Origin: Polychytrium aggregatum
Taxonomy: Eukaryota > Chytridiomycota > Chytridiomycetes > Polychytriales
DNA length: 64,000 bases
Assembly: GCF_025602895.1 (NCBI RefSeq)
Contig: NW_026516225.1
Span: 124,001-188,000, forward strand
Reading direction: 5' to 3'
Both the position numbers and the translations under genes were made by a program. Below, in pieces: positions 45,541 to 57,900 of this stretch (positions are counted from its first letter, which is position 1; each line of letters begins with the position of its first letter). Under the pieces are notes generated by a model. The model was not told where the DNA came from, searched no databases, and saw only the letters and a list, made by a program, of their open reading frames with translations.

Positions 45541-46676
45541 TGTTGCGAACGGACCGAAAGATCGAAGGTGGACCGTGGGATGCTCAAAGCGAGCTGTGGG
45601 ATGCTGGAGATGGGTTGTGGGAAACGGGAAGGGCACACGAGGGTCGAAAGCAGAGCGAGCGCATATCCAAGCCAGGCGGGCTCGGTCTTTATATCAGGAG
45701 TTGCGCTTGCGTCCGCCATACTGAGGGATGCGAGCAGAGTCGGTCGGCTGGCTTCCAGGAGAACAGCCCAAGGCAGCCATGGATCAAGGTTTCCCAGCAG
45801 AGTTGGGAGAAACGGGCAGGGACGGCGACGCGGTGCAGCACGGCGGTGATTCGAGAGCAGACCGGCCACAGGCGGCGCAGAAGACTGGAAATGGAGGCTT
45901 CGAGCCGATACGGTCCTCTGCAACTCTAAGCATGCCGACCGATTGCAGGCGTCGAATGCAGACGAGTCGAGTGCCGTTGAAGAAGACCGCAGTCGAATCG
46001 AATGCAGTCGAAGCGGATGCAGTCGAAGCGGATGACGACCAGGCGAGGGCAGTGTCGATGTCGCCGATCTTATCGATCACAGCCATGTCCATCTGTCGCT
46101 CCCAGTGTCGGATACTCGCCCACCACCACCGCAACCACCACCGCAACCACCGCAACCACCGCAACCACTATCCGCAAGCCCATCGCCGGCTTGGGCATCA
46201 AAGCCAACAGAGCCGCGCCGCGTGGCTGCGGTTCCTGGTCTTGGCACGGGGGTTGCTCCGCTTCGGTGCGCCGCATCGGCCTTCTTCCCTGCTCGGTCTT
46301 GCGTCTGATCAATCCCACCCGCTGTCCCTGCCGCTGCATCGATCGTCGTCTCGGCCACCGGCTCGACAACCGGCCCGGCTGTACTCTCTGGCTCCCAGAC
46401 GCTCTCGCGGCACCTTCCCTCCAAGCAACCGAGGCCTCCAGCGCTTCCCACACCAACGCCTGTGGCTGCGGGTCCGGCCCTCTGTGGACTCGCCATCATC
46501 CTCGCATCGTCCAGACATCTGCTATCGCACGGATCACCCAGCGATACCCACCCTGACCTGGAACAGCCAACCATAGCGCCTCCGGCCCTCCGTACAACTC
46601 GCACAGCCACTCGGAGCGCTTCTGTATCCGATCATCCGCAGTCCCCCAGCACCATCCGCCGTCATCGCCGGCCACC
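45541..46676. other. Long intergenic/promoter region before the Zn2Cys6 gene
   Basis: 1.1 kb between divergent starts, without a supported gene. It contains a duplicated ATGCAGTCGAAGCGGATG-like string around 45998-46035 and a CCGCAACCA repeat at 46129-46168. Frames there are open by repeat composition only. Confidence 0.5.
46129..46168. repeat. 9-bp CCGCAACCA tandem repeat (x4)
   Basis: Four copies with one three-base insertion, about 0.5 kb upstream of the Zn2Cys6 gene start. Confidence 0.85.
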
Positions 46677-49600
46677 ATGAGCGCCTCTGGTGACCTCCCA
46701 GCAACAACGACACCCGATGAGGCTCCCAGGCCCATCAAGCGCACCCGAAACAAAAGAGCATGCGACAGTACGTCTCCCTCTAACAGAGCTATAGTGACAC
46801 CCACCGACCGGGTCCGGCGTACTTTCAGACTCGCCGCGCCGCATTTCCCTCCTGTGCAGCCGATGAGCCGCCCCATTTAGCTGTGGCAGCTCCTCGACGG
46901 GCATATCGACATCGGTCTGCGTACTCACATCATTACCCACCACACTCCACTCCCTTGAAACGACGGCTTGGTTGTCCGGACAGCCTGTCGCATCAAACGC
47001 AACAAGTGCTCGGGCGGCCAGCCCTGCTCCGGGTGCCAGGACTTTGGAATCCCCTGCAGTATGTTTGAACTTGCTGCTGCCGACAAGCTACCCGCCTCCA
47101 TGTAGCAAGTCGCTTCACCATTGCCGCCCGCCGCTCGGTAGCTGCATTCTCGATGGTCAGGTCCTCCCACTGCTGTCCCAGGACCCGCGTTAACGTTGAG
47201 CCTGTCGCATTTGGCTGTCCAGCGTATAATACCCCCATGAAGAAGCGGGGACCTCAGGTGCGGTCCGGAGCCCAGTCGACGTCCAAGCCCAGGTCCAGCC
47301 TGATTGAGGACTTTCCCAGCAGCCTCAACGACTCGATTCCGACTTTGGCTGTGTCATCTCCCGAGACAGATGGCACTCCCAGCCAAGGGTACAGCTTTAC
47401 TCCCAGGGTGCGTATTGGCTCCGTCCGACTCAACGTGGCCTTCTCTTCCTGATCCAGTGTGCTGTGTCCGTGCTTTCCGAGCATCGGCAATGTCGCCGCT
47501 GGTACTCTGGCTTTCCTGACTGTATTGGTCGTATATCCCGCTAGCCCGCTTTGAAATCCACCGAAGTGACTGCCAGTGAGTCGTCTGTCGCCGCATCGGT
47601 TTATACCGTCCCATCGCCTGCAGATTGATCTCGATGTGCTCATCGCAACTTCGTTGCAAGCGTTTCATGTGCTGACCGAGACACTTTCTGGATGATCACA
47701 ACCGTGGCCATGTCCCATCGATTCTGGCTGTAGTCTCCGACATCAACAACAACGTGACAACATATTTTGGCCGGTCTGCCAAGGGCGGTGCCCAGAATCT
47801 GTACTTCAAAAACGGCGTCCAGTGCCACGGGATCTTCAACGTCATGGTCGCCTTTCGGGGCACGCCTATTCTCAAGATCCTCCGCGAAGATTCGTTCCCG
47901 TTCAGCCGTTCCATTACATACCATTTTGTGCATCTGTACTTTGAACACATCTCTCCGTGCCATCCAGTCGTTGATCGGTCGACATTCTACGAGGAGCTGG
48001 AGCAGGAGTACCACACCGAGGTATGGGGAGAATCTTTGAGGTTGCTAGTTTCAGATGCGCCACGAACGTTTCTCTGCGAGTTATTCAATGGCTCATCCAC
48101 ACCGGGCTCAACGAACTTTCCTCCCCCCCCCACCACTGTCTCCTAGCCGTTTTCGCTGCTGCTGTGGGTCATGTGTACCCTGATCACCTTGGAATTCCGA
48201 TCGCTCGAGGAATGGGGGCTTGACAACATCCATGAAGAACGACTGCGGTTGGCCAACCACTCGTACGCCATGATTTCAAAGCTCTACGACCACCCGCACA
48301 TCAACGTGCTGCAGGCGCTGCTGATGATGTCTTTGGCGGCTTGTGACCCAAGCGCAATCATCAAGCAGAACTCGTACTATTATATGGGTAGGCGGCGCGA
48401 TGTTTGGTTGTGATTCTGGGCGGTGGTGCTGGGTGATGGTGCTGGGTGATGGTGCTGGGCGGTGGTGCTGGGTGGTGGTGCTGGGTGGTATCTCGCGGCT
48501 GCTTCGTCGTGGCTGTGCGTCATCGTGCTGCACCATCTCCGTTTCTGATACGCTCTCATCGGCACTGCATCTGCAACCTGGACACTGCAATCCGGACATT
48601 TGACCGCAACTACATCCGACAGGTCTGGCCCGGTCCATGGCCATCGAGCTTGGTCTCCACCTCAACCTCGACGACGTTCGTGTACCACCTCCAGACCGGA
48701 CCGTCCGCCGGATCCAGCGGTCGTGCTTCTTTGCCCTCTATACGGCAGATCGATACTCGTCCCTGGTGATGGGCCGCCCGATATCCGTTCGTGACGACAG
48801 TACGTATCTCCGCGTCTTGGCGCACAGCATCACACAGTCCCCGAAATCTAGAGCCCGCCACCGGCCTCTCGCGTGCCGTTCTATGAAAGCCGGTAGCACG
48901 TAGGAGGTGTGTGTCTAACACAGCCTCGACCGGTCATCCCGCAGGTTGGGATAGCTCTCTGCTCGACGAAGACTTTGATGACATGAACTACCGAAACCTC
49001 GTCATCAACGTGCGCATGTGCAAGGTGTTGGGGCGGCTTATCACCCTGCTCAACTCGCCCGGAGTCGTCCTGACTTCCCCCGAAGCCAAGGAGCTGGCCT
49101 GCCAGATTCTCATGCAGCTGCAGCACTGGTTCAGCTCGCTGCCGGCGCAGTATCGCGGTCCTCCCACCGGTCGCTGGTCGATTCACTATCACTACCACAC
49201 GGCCTTCCACTCATTCAACATCCTGCTGCAGCGGATCATTGCCGAGGAGTATACCACCAGCGCCATCGACAGCGCCCATGCGATCGTGCGATACCTGCGT
49301 GACATCCCGGCAAAGTTCCTCGCGTCTTCTTTCTTCCAGAGCAAAGAGTTTATCTACGTGGCTCCGATCACGTCCTACGTGGCACTCACCGCGGCCAACC
49401 TGTTTCTGGAGCTGATTCTCAGCCCTGGTTTTGTGATGAATCGGCTGGACGACGCCAGTCGCTACATTAGCGAGCTCAACGAGATCCTGTTGTTCCTGCA
49501 GCACCTCGACACGGCCACATCGCTGTGGCTGCGGCAAATCATCCTCGAAGGCATCAACTGGAACAATGTTCACACCAAGGCCATTGCAAACGGCATGCTC

Positions 49601-50596
49601 CCCACGATCTCCGACTCGACCGTGCGTTGCCTCTCCTTTGTTTCGCGGGAGAGTGGCGTCGTCACCAGGGGAGAAGCTGCACCGTCCGGTCTACTGGATC
49701 CACTCTTTGCATCGGCCCAGCTTGCCAACCTGGGCGGCGCTGTGCCCCTTGTCTCGAATCCGCCCGCGCTCACAAGTATGCATCCAAGGACGCCGCTCCC
49801 AGTCGTGAGTGGCGGTAGCGGCCCAGCTCAGAACGGCGCTGGTGTGGTGACGATGTCGGTCTCGTCGTTGTCGGACCCGCACACCCTATTGGCCGCACAG
49901 GGGCTCCTGAACATGGATCACGACGGAGCAACGGACATGGACACACTCTTTGACGAACCGCCGCCGGTGGTCCTGAGCAACGCAATCGTCTCGGACTTTC
50001 TCATGGCGACCCATGGCGACCCATTGAGCTTTGGGACACCCTTGATTCCTCCGACGCCGGCGAGTGCAGCCGCGAACTCTCCCATGCACTCCCTGCTCGA
50101 CGCGACCCTCCAGGCGATCCCACCCATGCAGTCGATTCCCACCGCCGGCACGCCCGTCCTCCGGCCCGAGCACTTTCCGTTCGATTCGACGACCACAACC
50201 GTCCTCGGCGCGACTTTCCATCGCTGTATCCACCCGCACTCATCCAAGCCGCAGCCACCATCAGCATCAGCACCAGCACCAGCATTAACACCAGCGTTAA
50301 CATCAACATCGACAGAGGCCTATGTCAGTCCGCCCACAGACCAGTCGACCGAGCGGCTGCCAACCGAAGCAGAGTTCCGGGCGCAGTTGATGGAGCTCTT
50401 TGGGCCGAGCACACCAGCCAAGCTGTACATGGCTCCCAAGTCGACTTCGCCATCTCCATCTCCATCTCTTCCGTCCCCATCGCTGGAACCGACCTCCGGG
50501 TCGCCGGAAGGCAGCACTTTGGCATCGCCGCGGAGGCTGCCGAGCGACTTGGACGACAGTCACAGTCGACCGAGCCTGTTAGACACGCATTTCTGA
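46677..50596 (+). CDS. Zn2Cys6 transcription factor with fungal-specific regulatory domain
   Basis: Nuclear DNA-binding regulator of the Gal4 type. Seven exons are inferred: 46677-46767, 46984-47058, 47223 to about 47390, about 47681-48020, 48147-48387, 48623-48799 and 48945-50596. The binuclear cluster is split over exons 1-3: RACD-TCRIKRNKC, QPCSGC and DFGIPC, followed by the linker TYNTPMKKRGP. The middle region matches the fungal_trans domain (YFEHISPCHPVVDRSTFYEEL; MAIELGLHL; FFALYTADRYSSLVMGRP). The C-terminal third is Pro/Ser/Thr-rich, a likely activation region, ending LLDTHF. The exon 3/4 junction is uncertain: a GTACAG donor gives the right phase, a nearby GTGCGT does not. The intron after exon 5 holds a 13-bp minisatellite. 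Target genes cannot be told. Confidence 0.88.
48425..48489. repeat. 13-bp minisatellite in the Zn2Cys6 gene intron (x5)
   Basis: Five tandem 13-bp units (GGTGCTGGGTGAT and GGT variants), inside the intron 48388-48622. Since 13 is not a multiple of three the repeat could not be coding, which agrees with the intron call. Confidence 0.9.
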
Positions 50597-51054
50597 CCGA
50601 CCGAGCCGTCGGTGGCCTCGTGGACGACAATGATACTGCAGTTCAATCATGCAGCGAACTTGCACGCTCGAGTGTGGCCCCCCGCCATTTATTTGCCTTT
50701 GCTTTCCCGTTCTCCCTCAGTATAATACCGGTGCTCGGTGGAACAATACACCGTCGCCGTCCTCAAAGTCGAGCGCGATAGTCAGTGATGCGGGAGTGTC
50801 AACTGTATTGATCCCAGCGGGATGGGAATTGAAGAGTGGAGGTGTGCGTGTGTACTGCTTTGCAGATGGGGAGCGAAAGCGATAGGCCAGGAGTCATGCA
50901 ACGAGAGTGAGCTGTCGAGGGGGCACCGAGCGATGGAGGAGGACCACTGAACAATGGACGATGAACACAACGAACAGCGGACCAGCGACCAGCAAAAGCG
51001 GCGTGGGACTTTTATGGCTGCCCGAGCAGCTGGATCGACAGTCGATCGAGCAGA
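50597..51054. other. Intergenic region between convergent genes
   Basis: About 460 bp between the 3' ends of the Zn2Cys6 gene and the thioredoxin gene; no gene seen. Confidence 0.45.
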
Positions 51055-51910
51055 TTAGGCGCTGGTGTGCTCCGCAATGAACTTGCCCACAAAGTTCTTG
51101 TCGCGGCTACCGATGAAGGTTCCAACAATCTTGCCATTGCGGAAAGCGGCGACGGTGGGGAGGGAGGCGATCTGGATTGCAGTCGATTCGAAATTGGGTG
51201 GACACAGTTGAAGCAACGAGTCGACAGTTGCATTCGGAGTTGAGTGCAAAGCACAGACGGTGAGACCAGGCACAAAGTACACGACGCCGCTGCGTAGAGG
51301 GACGACCGGCGATTGCCAGAGTCTGGTGGCTCAGGTCGCTGGATTACACAGACTGACCTGATACTTGGCAGCAGTTTCTTCGTGAACGTCAACGTTGACC
51401 TTGACGAGGAAGGTCTTTCCGTTTTCCTTGACGGCCTGAGCGAGAATGGGGGCGAGAACGCGGCAGGGGCCGCACCAACTGTACCCGTGATCAAGAGCCG
51501 AGCCGGGCAACAGTGCAAACAGAGGAAATTGGTGAGCTGTGCGGACCGAGGAAACCGCAGAGACAGATGCGGGGTGGGGAGGAGGAAGGCTGTCGCAGGC
51601 CGTCGGCGAAGACCACTCACTCGGCGTAAAAGTCGACAATGACTGTTGATGATTCTTCTGTTTCTGACAAGATGGTGTCCAGGTCCTTGTCCCCGGCCTC
51701 GATGACGGCACCAAAGTTGTTGAGGCGGATGGCCGAGGTGGACAGGGTGCGGATGGGAGCCGGAGCCGGGCCGGGAGGAAAGACGGGACGGGTCTGGGCT
51801 GCGGGACGGAGCAGCGGCGACGAAAGGGCGGTGGGGACGCGGAATCGCAGGCCGCTGGGCGGTGCGCGGCGAGCAGCCTTGATGAAGTTGGAGCGGGCGG
51901 CGTTGATCAT
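51055..51910 (-). CDS. Thioredoxin, probably mitochondrial
   Basis: Disulfide reductase of the thioredoxin family. Three minus-strand exons, 51910-51621, 51478-51358 and 51171-51055, join in phase to 175 aa. The first ~65 residues are rich in Arg, Ala, Pro and Ser with almost no acidic residues (ARSNFIKAARRAPPSGLRFR), as in mitochondrial presequences. The fold then begins NNFGAVIEAGDKDLDTIL. The active site WCGPC is formed across the first intron (FYAD-WCGPCRVLAPIL), and VKVNVDVHEETAAKYQ and the cis-proline loop SLPTVAAFRNGKIVG follow. Length beyond the presequence is that of a standard thioredoxin. Localisation is inferred from composition. It is head-to-head with DIB1. Confidence 0.9.
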
Positions 51911-52241
51911 GGTGCAGAGGAGGATGCAGTCGGCTGGATGGGTGTTGGCCAGAAGAGAGATGGAAGTCAAGATCGGCTGCGGAAACGCAAACGGCGAAAA
52001 ATTCGGAGCGGCGACCGCGTCCGGCTGCATCCAGGATGGAGCCGGCTGCAGCCGCTGCGCAGCACTCTCCACGCATCCCGGCTTTGCTGCTGCATTGGCC
52101 GTCGCGCAAGCCGATTCCACCGATCCCACCGATCCCACCGATCCCATCGATTGATCAGCACATCGCCTGCGAGCCGCAGCGACAGACAACAGACAGAGAT
52201 CCAGCGAGCACCACCACCAGGACCACCGTCCGCAATCTGCC
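51911..52241. promoter_or_regulatory. Bidirectional promoter, thioredoxin / DIB1
   Basis: 331 bp between two divergent start codons. It includes a short (GATCCCACC)n-type repeat around 52118-52145. Confidence 0.5.
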
Positions 52242-52950
52242 ATGAGGTAAGTCGCATGTGAACCAGCTGCCAAGCGCTGCCGCTTGGCCTGATTGCATAC
52301 ACTGCGGTGCTTGGCTCTGGACATCGGCTGCGTGCGTGCATGCATACGGATCGCGGATCGGTCCATGCCCGACATCTGTGTCAGCGTGCCGACATTCCTG
52401 TCAAGCTGCTGGTCCAAACCCTAGTCACTCTGATGAGCTGCATGTCGCTTGACCGAGATCGCAGCATTCCACGCACATCCCACCCCCACCGCAAAGCTAA
52501 CTCGTACGTCCGTCTTCTCCACGCAGTTATTTCCTGCCGCACTTGATTTCCGGCTGGCACGTCGATCAGGCCATCCTGAATGAGGAGGAGCGGGTGGTCG
52601 TCATCCGCTTCGGTCACGACTGGGACCCGACCTGCATGAAGATGGACGAGATCCTGTACGGCATCGCCGAGAAGGTCAAGAACTTTGCCGTCATCTACCT
52701 CGTCGACATCTCCGAGGTTCCTGATTTCAACAAAATGTACGAACTGTACGATCCATGCACAACGATGTTCTTTTACCGCAACAAACACATCATGATCGAT
52801 CTAGGAACAGGAAACAACAACAAAATCAACTGGGCGCTGGAGGACAAGCAGGAAATGATCGACATTGTCGAGACTGTCTATCTCGGCGCACACAAGGGCA
52901 GAGGCTTGGTCGTCTCGCCCAAGGACTACTCCACCAAATATAAATACTAA
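52242..52950 (+). CDS. DIB1: U5 snRNP protein DIB1 (Dim1/TXNL4A), thioredoxin fold
   Basis: Essential component of the U4/U6.U5 tri-snRNP that keeps the precatalytic spliceosome in check. Two exons: 52242-52246 (ATGAG) and 52527-52950, giving the family-standard 142 aa. The product is almost invariant across eukaryotes: LPHLISGWHVDQAIL, RFGHDWDPTCMKMDE, LVDISEVPDFNKMYELYD, MIDLGTGNNNKINWALEDKQ and the C-terminus PKDYSTKYKY are all present. As in the family there is no thioredoxin CxxC site. The first exon contributes only five coding bases, which places the 280-nt intron inside codon 2; the conserved MSY start confirms the join. Confidence 0.97.
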
Positions 52951-53037
52951 TGGCGAGGCGGCGACTGCCACAGCCAGAGTTTTGGACATCGTATCCATAT
53001 ACTGCCAAGGATCTCTCTCAGCGGCGTGCGCTTTGTG

Positions 53038-53698
53038 TCAATGCTGGCCCTTTCGCTTGGCCTGGCTTGTCTGTTGGATGCAGAGCCGTATGAGGAGCTT
53101 GCGGTATGGCATGCCGTCGATCAAATGCAACCACTGCCACCTCCCATTCTGCAGCGACCTCTGAGCGATTCCAACCCACCAGAGTCCCGATGATCTTGCG
53201 CTTGTGTCTGTTGAGGGAAGCTTCGGCCTGCGCCTTGGACACGCCCGAGCCAATCTTGTGGGCAATGATGACTGCCCGGGGAACCGATGCCGGTAGCGAT
53301 CTCGAAGCCGGGCGGCTTGGTGTTGATGAGGATGCATCGGAAGCCGATGCAGTCAAAGAGGAGCTTGCAGCGACGAGATGGATCGGCTGGAAGCGATCGA
53401 GTGTGGAGACACGAGACTGAGGCAGCGACGAGGCAGATGACGCATCCGAGGCAGTATCAGCGGGAACCTCGCTGCGAGGAGCCCGAGATGGTTTTGGTCC
53501 GGATCGTCGCCTGTCCAGATCGCCAGTGTCGCTCGAATCGACAGCCAGAAGAGCTGGAGCGAGACGAAGGGCATGGCTCGCCTCAAGAACCGATAGCGAG
53601 GTGTGGCCGCCGGGCTTCCGCCTCCGGACGTAGGGAACAACTGCGGGCATTGTGTCGGCGGTCTCGGCCGTTGGTGAGGAGTCGGTGGGCTCGGCCAT
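53038..53698 (-). CDS. Small hypothetical protein, low complexity
   Basis: I do not recognise it. ATG at 53698 opens a frame rich in Ser, Ala, Pro and Arg. The part AVIIAHKIGSGVSKAQAEAS with following NRHKRKIIGTL looks the most structured. Read straight through it is 226 aa and stops at 53018. A plausible intron (donor at 53179, acceptor before 53070) gives exons 53698-53180 and 53070-53038 and a 183-aa product ending in a basic TSQAKRKGQH tail. I prefer the spliced form because the unspliced tail has no protein-like character. Convergent with DIB1, fewer than 90 bp apart. Confidence 0.45.
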
Positions 53699-54066
53699 GC
53701 TGCTTGGATGGCCGTCTGCAACAGAGGAGTTGATGAGAACAAAGGCGCGGCTTTCGGCAACAGGCGACTGCCAGCGACATGCCGTCTCCGCAAAGGAACA
53801 CCGTCCATCGACATGGCCTGCGACGTTCTGGCGGATAAGGAGGCGAGGCGAGCAGGAACAAGCACCGACAGGCCATGGCTGGGACCGTCACGGTCATGAG
53901 GGAAAATCTGGATGGTGATACGGCAATTGCCGTTTCAGATACTGATTGAAATGAACCATTTCGCAGCAATCATCGATTGAATGATTGAATATACAATCTA
54001 TCCAAAGTGAGACGGGACACGATGACTTGAGCCAGGGTTGCCGCTGTGGTCATCGTAAATACACCC
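53699..54066. other. Intergenic region upstream of the small hypothetical gene
   Basis: About 370 bp; A/T content rises after 53930 (repeated ATTGAATGA). No gene seen. Confidence 0.4.
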
Positions 54067-54808
54067 TCATCCGATGCCCGCCATGACCAAACAGTACGCC
54101 AAGAAAATAGGAGGCGGAGGGATCGGAGAAGGTTGAGTATCTTGATACCGATAATAGTTTGGATGAAGCTGTCCATATTCCGGATGCATACAGTCACACT
54201 CCCACATCGCAACATCAATGCCAGTCGACCAGGTGTGTTCGAGACTGTCCTCCGAAACCAACAGGCAAGGATTGCTGCGAGAGACACCGAGGAACACTCT
54301 GTCCTGTTCCATTCCAAACAAACTGAATCGATCAGCAATCGCTGACAAGTCTCGGGACAAGTCGGGCACTGTCGAGCCCTCCGCCTCCCACACGGTATTT
54401 CACCTCGTTGATGCCATTCATGGATCGTCATGGATTGTCGTGGATTCAGGCAACTGTCCCGCTCACGGATATCAGGCTGCAGATGCTTCATTTGTGGTCG
54501 AATGTGCAGGAAATCATATGAGAAATGGGTCAACTTGTTGGCCCGGAGTTTGGTTCGACGACATGCCAGACAGGAACTTCTCGCAACAGCGGATCCACTT
54601 CATGATTCGCTCACGGTGTCAAGCTCACAGGTGTCGGCAGGCTTGTTTGTGCTGGTGCGAAGATGGGTCGATTGAGAGAACAGGTGCTATAAACAACGGG
54701 GCACTCTGCTTCTCTGATCGACAACCAAGTGACTTACTGCATCATCCAGGGCTTCAGCCGGACTGTCCACCAGTCGAGCAGCCGATCGCTGGCATGCAGG
54801 TTCGACAT
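54067..54808 (-). CDS. Candidate multi-exon gene, incompletely resolved
   Basis: A minus-strand ATG at 54808 starts MSNLHASDRLLDWWTVRLKP and runs to a good GTAAGT donor at 54737. Downstream, about 54393-54067 holds a protein-like stretch (VPDLSRDLSAIADRFSLFG; CMHPEYGQLHPNYYRYQD). I could chain a possible second exon (to a GTGAGC donor near 54610) but not the whole gene. No family recognised. It is divergent from the kinase gene starting at 54966, with a 157-bp spacer. Confidence 0.3.
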
Positions 54809-54965
54809 GTCTGTGGCCAATCACTTCACCACCGTACACGTGATCCGTTCGGTCACGAGGGCGACTCGGATTTCCTTCCCCGCATCAGCCATCGATCTGG
54901 GTCTCTTGCTTTCCCCATCGCCCAGCTGCCGAGTTCAAGCACCGTCGATTTTGGTTTCTATCAAC

Positions 54966-57900
54966 ATGCAAGAATTAACTTATTCAGACAGGTATCGCAG
55001 ACGGCGTTCGTTTCCAGTAGGTTCTAGGCTGAAGTTGATCCTGATTCTCTTCACCCCTTTGCAGAAAGCCCCTGTGGTGGATTCCACCAGAGGCGGTGAC
55101 CAACCTCTCATCGAAACCCGTCGGCAACGGTGATTTTGGTGTTGTTTATACGGGTCGCTACGGCGGTGCTATCGTCGCGGTCAAAAAGACATTATGTGGC
55201 ACATCCCGCTCGACACACACGGCCTTTCATCGGGAAGTCGAGCTTTGGACCAGTCTTCGGTATCCCCACATCCTCCCCCTCTATGGTGCATTTTTTCAAG
55301 ATGATCTGGGAGTGACGGTTTCTCCCTTCATGCAAAATGGCTCGATAGACAAATACGTCTCACAATCCCGGGTTTCTGTCGAGGAGAAACTCCGACTGAT
55401 GTACGAAGTGGCCTCTGGCATGACGTTTTTGCATTCAAAAGACGTGACCCATGGTGACCTAAAGCCATCCAACGTCCTGCTGGATTCCGACTTCAAAGCG
55501 GTGATAGCGGACTTTGATGCTTCGGGTTACAAGAGGGCAACAAAACTCGCCGATGGCACAGCGATATTTGGAGCTCCCATGAGTGGCACCCCAGCATTCA
55601 TTGCCCCCGAAATCATCAAGCAGAATGTCCCGAATCACAATGTCAAGCCCTCCGATGTTTACGCCTACGCCATGCTGCTCTACTTGGTTCTCAAGGATTG
55701 CGATCCCTTATGGCCCTCGAGCGACAACGAACCGATCAGCTCATTTGAAGTTCTCCAGCGAGCTGTCACTAACGACCGTCCCACTCGGTTCGATGGTATA
55801 CCTGAGAACATATGGGCGCTTATCGAGCGCTGTTGGCATCAGCAACCCGAGCAACGTCCGGCGTTTGTCAAAATCGAAACAAAACTCCAAGAGTTTCGCC
55901 ACTCTGGCGCCAGTCACGCAGACTCAACCACACAACCCACCCCTGAGACCTTGCCCAAGAAGCGCCCCCGAGCTGACGAAAGTTACAAATACCCAAAGCT
56001 TGTCTGTATCGACCTCGACTCTGAAGAAATCACCATGGATACACCCGCACCACTCTCTGGTCCGTCACTCGGTATCCCGGACAACCAACCGACCGAGGAA
56101 GCGGCCGTTGCCCCAGTGACGCAGCGACCCGATCTCGTCAACATCCCAGAAGTTTTCAAGAGGGCATGGGAGCTGTTTTCGGAAGAAAAATATGAAGCCG
56201 CGATGAACGACTGGCAAGCCATCTCCGACATCTCGTCGGATCCTGTCATGAAGCCCATCAGTACATTGATGATGGGCTGGTGCTACTACCATGGATTCGG
56301 AGTCGATCCAGATATCCCCAAAGGCTATAAACTCATTATCGAGTCGAAAACAGATGACTTCAACTTGGGGGTTGGATCAATTGATCCAAGCATACCAGTC
56401 AAGTCAGCTTCGGAAGCCGCTAAGGAATTCTTCAAATTATGCGATTCCAGATCCGCTTATCACTGGCCTTGTAAGCATCTGACAACGGTATGCCGTTTCA
56501 ACGGATTTGGTACCCGCCGCAACCAACGCAGGACATTTGACGATTTCCGATATTTGGCAGAGAAGAAACACGCCGTAAGCCAGCAAATGCTTGGCGAATG
56601 CTACCGATACGGCTGCGGCGCCAAGAGCGACGATGAAAATGCTTTTAAATGGTACACCAAGGCCGCTAATCAGGGAAATGCAACCGCTCGATACAACCTC
56701 GGTGTTTGCTACGAAAATGGCCAAGGCGTCGACAAGAGCTATTCAAATGCCTTCGGTCTGTACACTATAGCTGCAATTCAGGGGAATGTCAATGCTCAGA
56801 ACAGCCTCGGTGGCTGCTACCGAAACGGCCGAGGCGTAGATCAAGATATTTCCAAGGCTGTTGAGTGGTACACCAAAGCTGCCAATCAGGGACATGCAAG
56901 TGCCCAGAACAACCTCGGCCTCGTCTATCGCGACGGCGAATATGTTGAGCAGGACCACAACATCGCTTTCGTTTGGTTCACCAAAGCCGCCAATCAGGGG
57001 CATGCAGATGCTCAGTGCAGCCTCGGCCTATGCTTCAAAAATGGCTGGGGTGTTGACCAGGACCCCGACAAGGCCTTTGATTTGTTCACCAAGTCTGCTG
57101 ATCAGGAGCATGCACATGCCAAGTTCAACCTTGGCCTGTGTTACGGAGCCGGTCAAGGTATCGAAGCGAGCATCAACACCTCCCTCAAATGGCTCCGCAA
57201 GTCGGCCAATCAAGGGGACGCGCTGGCTCAGCGACACATGGGTTTATGTTATGAAAATGGAACGGGTGTCAAAAGAAGTATCGTATGCGCCAAGACCTGG
57301 TTCCAAAAAGCTGCTGCTCAGGGCGACAACGATGCGAAGAGTAGACTCGAAACACTTGAACGGGTGTCGGATTCCGATGACGGCATTTCAAATCACCCAT
57401 ACTGGCGTACCGCACAGCAAGGCGACGCCAATGCACAGTGCGTGATCGGACAGGCATACTGTGCTGGCAGAGGTGTTCAAAGAGATCATACCAAGGCTGT
57501 CTTTTGGTTTACTAGAGCTGCTCAACAAGGCCATACACAGGCGCAGAAAAAAATGGGGGATTGCTACTACCGCCACCACAATTACACCGACAAGGCCTAC
57601 AAGGCGGCTGTCAAGTGGTGGACCAAGGCTGCCAATCGAGGAAACCAATTTGCTCAGTACCGACTTGGCGACTGCTACACTAGTGGCAACGGCGCCGAAA
57701 AGAACATCGACACTGCCCAGTTATGGTACCAAAAAGCGGCTAATCAGGGTAACAAAGATGCCATCAAGGCTCTGAAGGAACTCCAATCACAGCGTCCAAT
57801 GGAATCGTCCGGAGATGGCATCGAGAGGAGCGAACACTGGGAGGCAGCACAACAAGGTGATGCGGAGGCTCAGTTCAATCTTGGCGTCTGCTACGAAAAA

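Noticed and set aside
54001-54030. GAGACGGGACAC resembling the Fanzor element terminal repeat
   Set aside because: Only seven or eight bases match and no element sequence lies beside it; likely chance.
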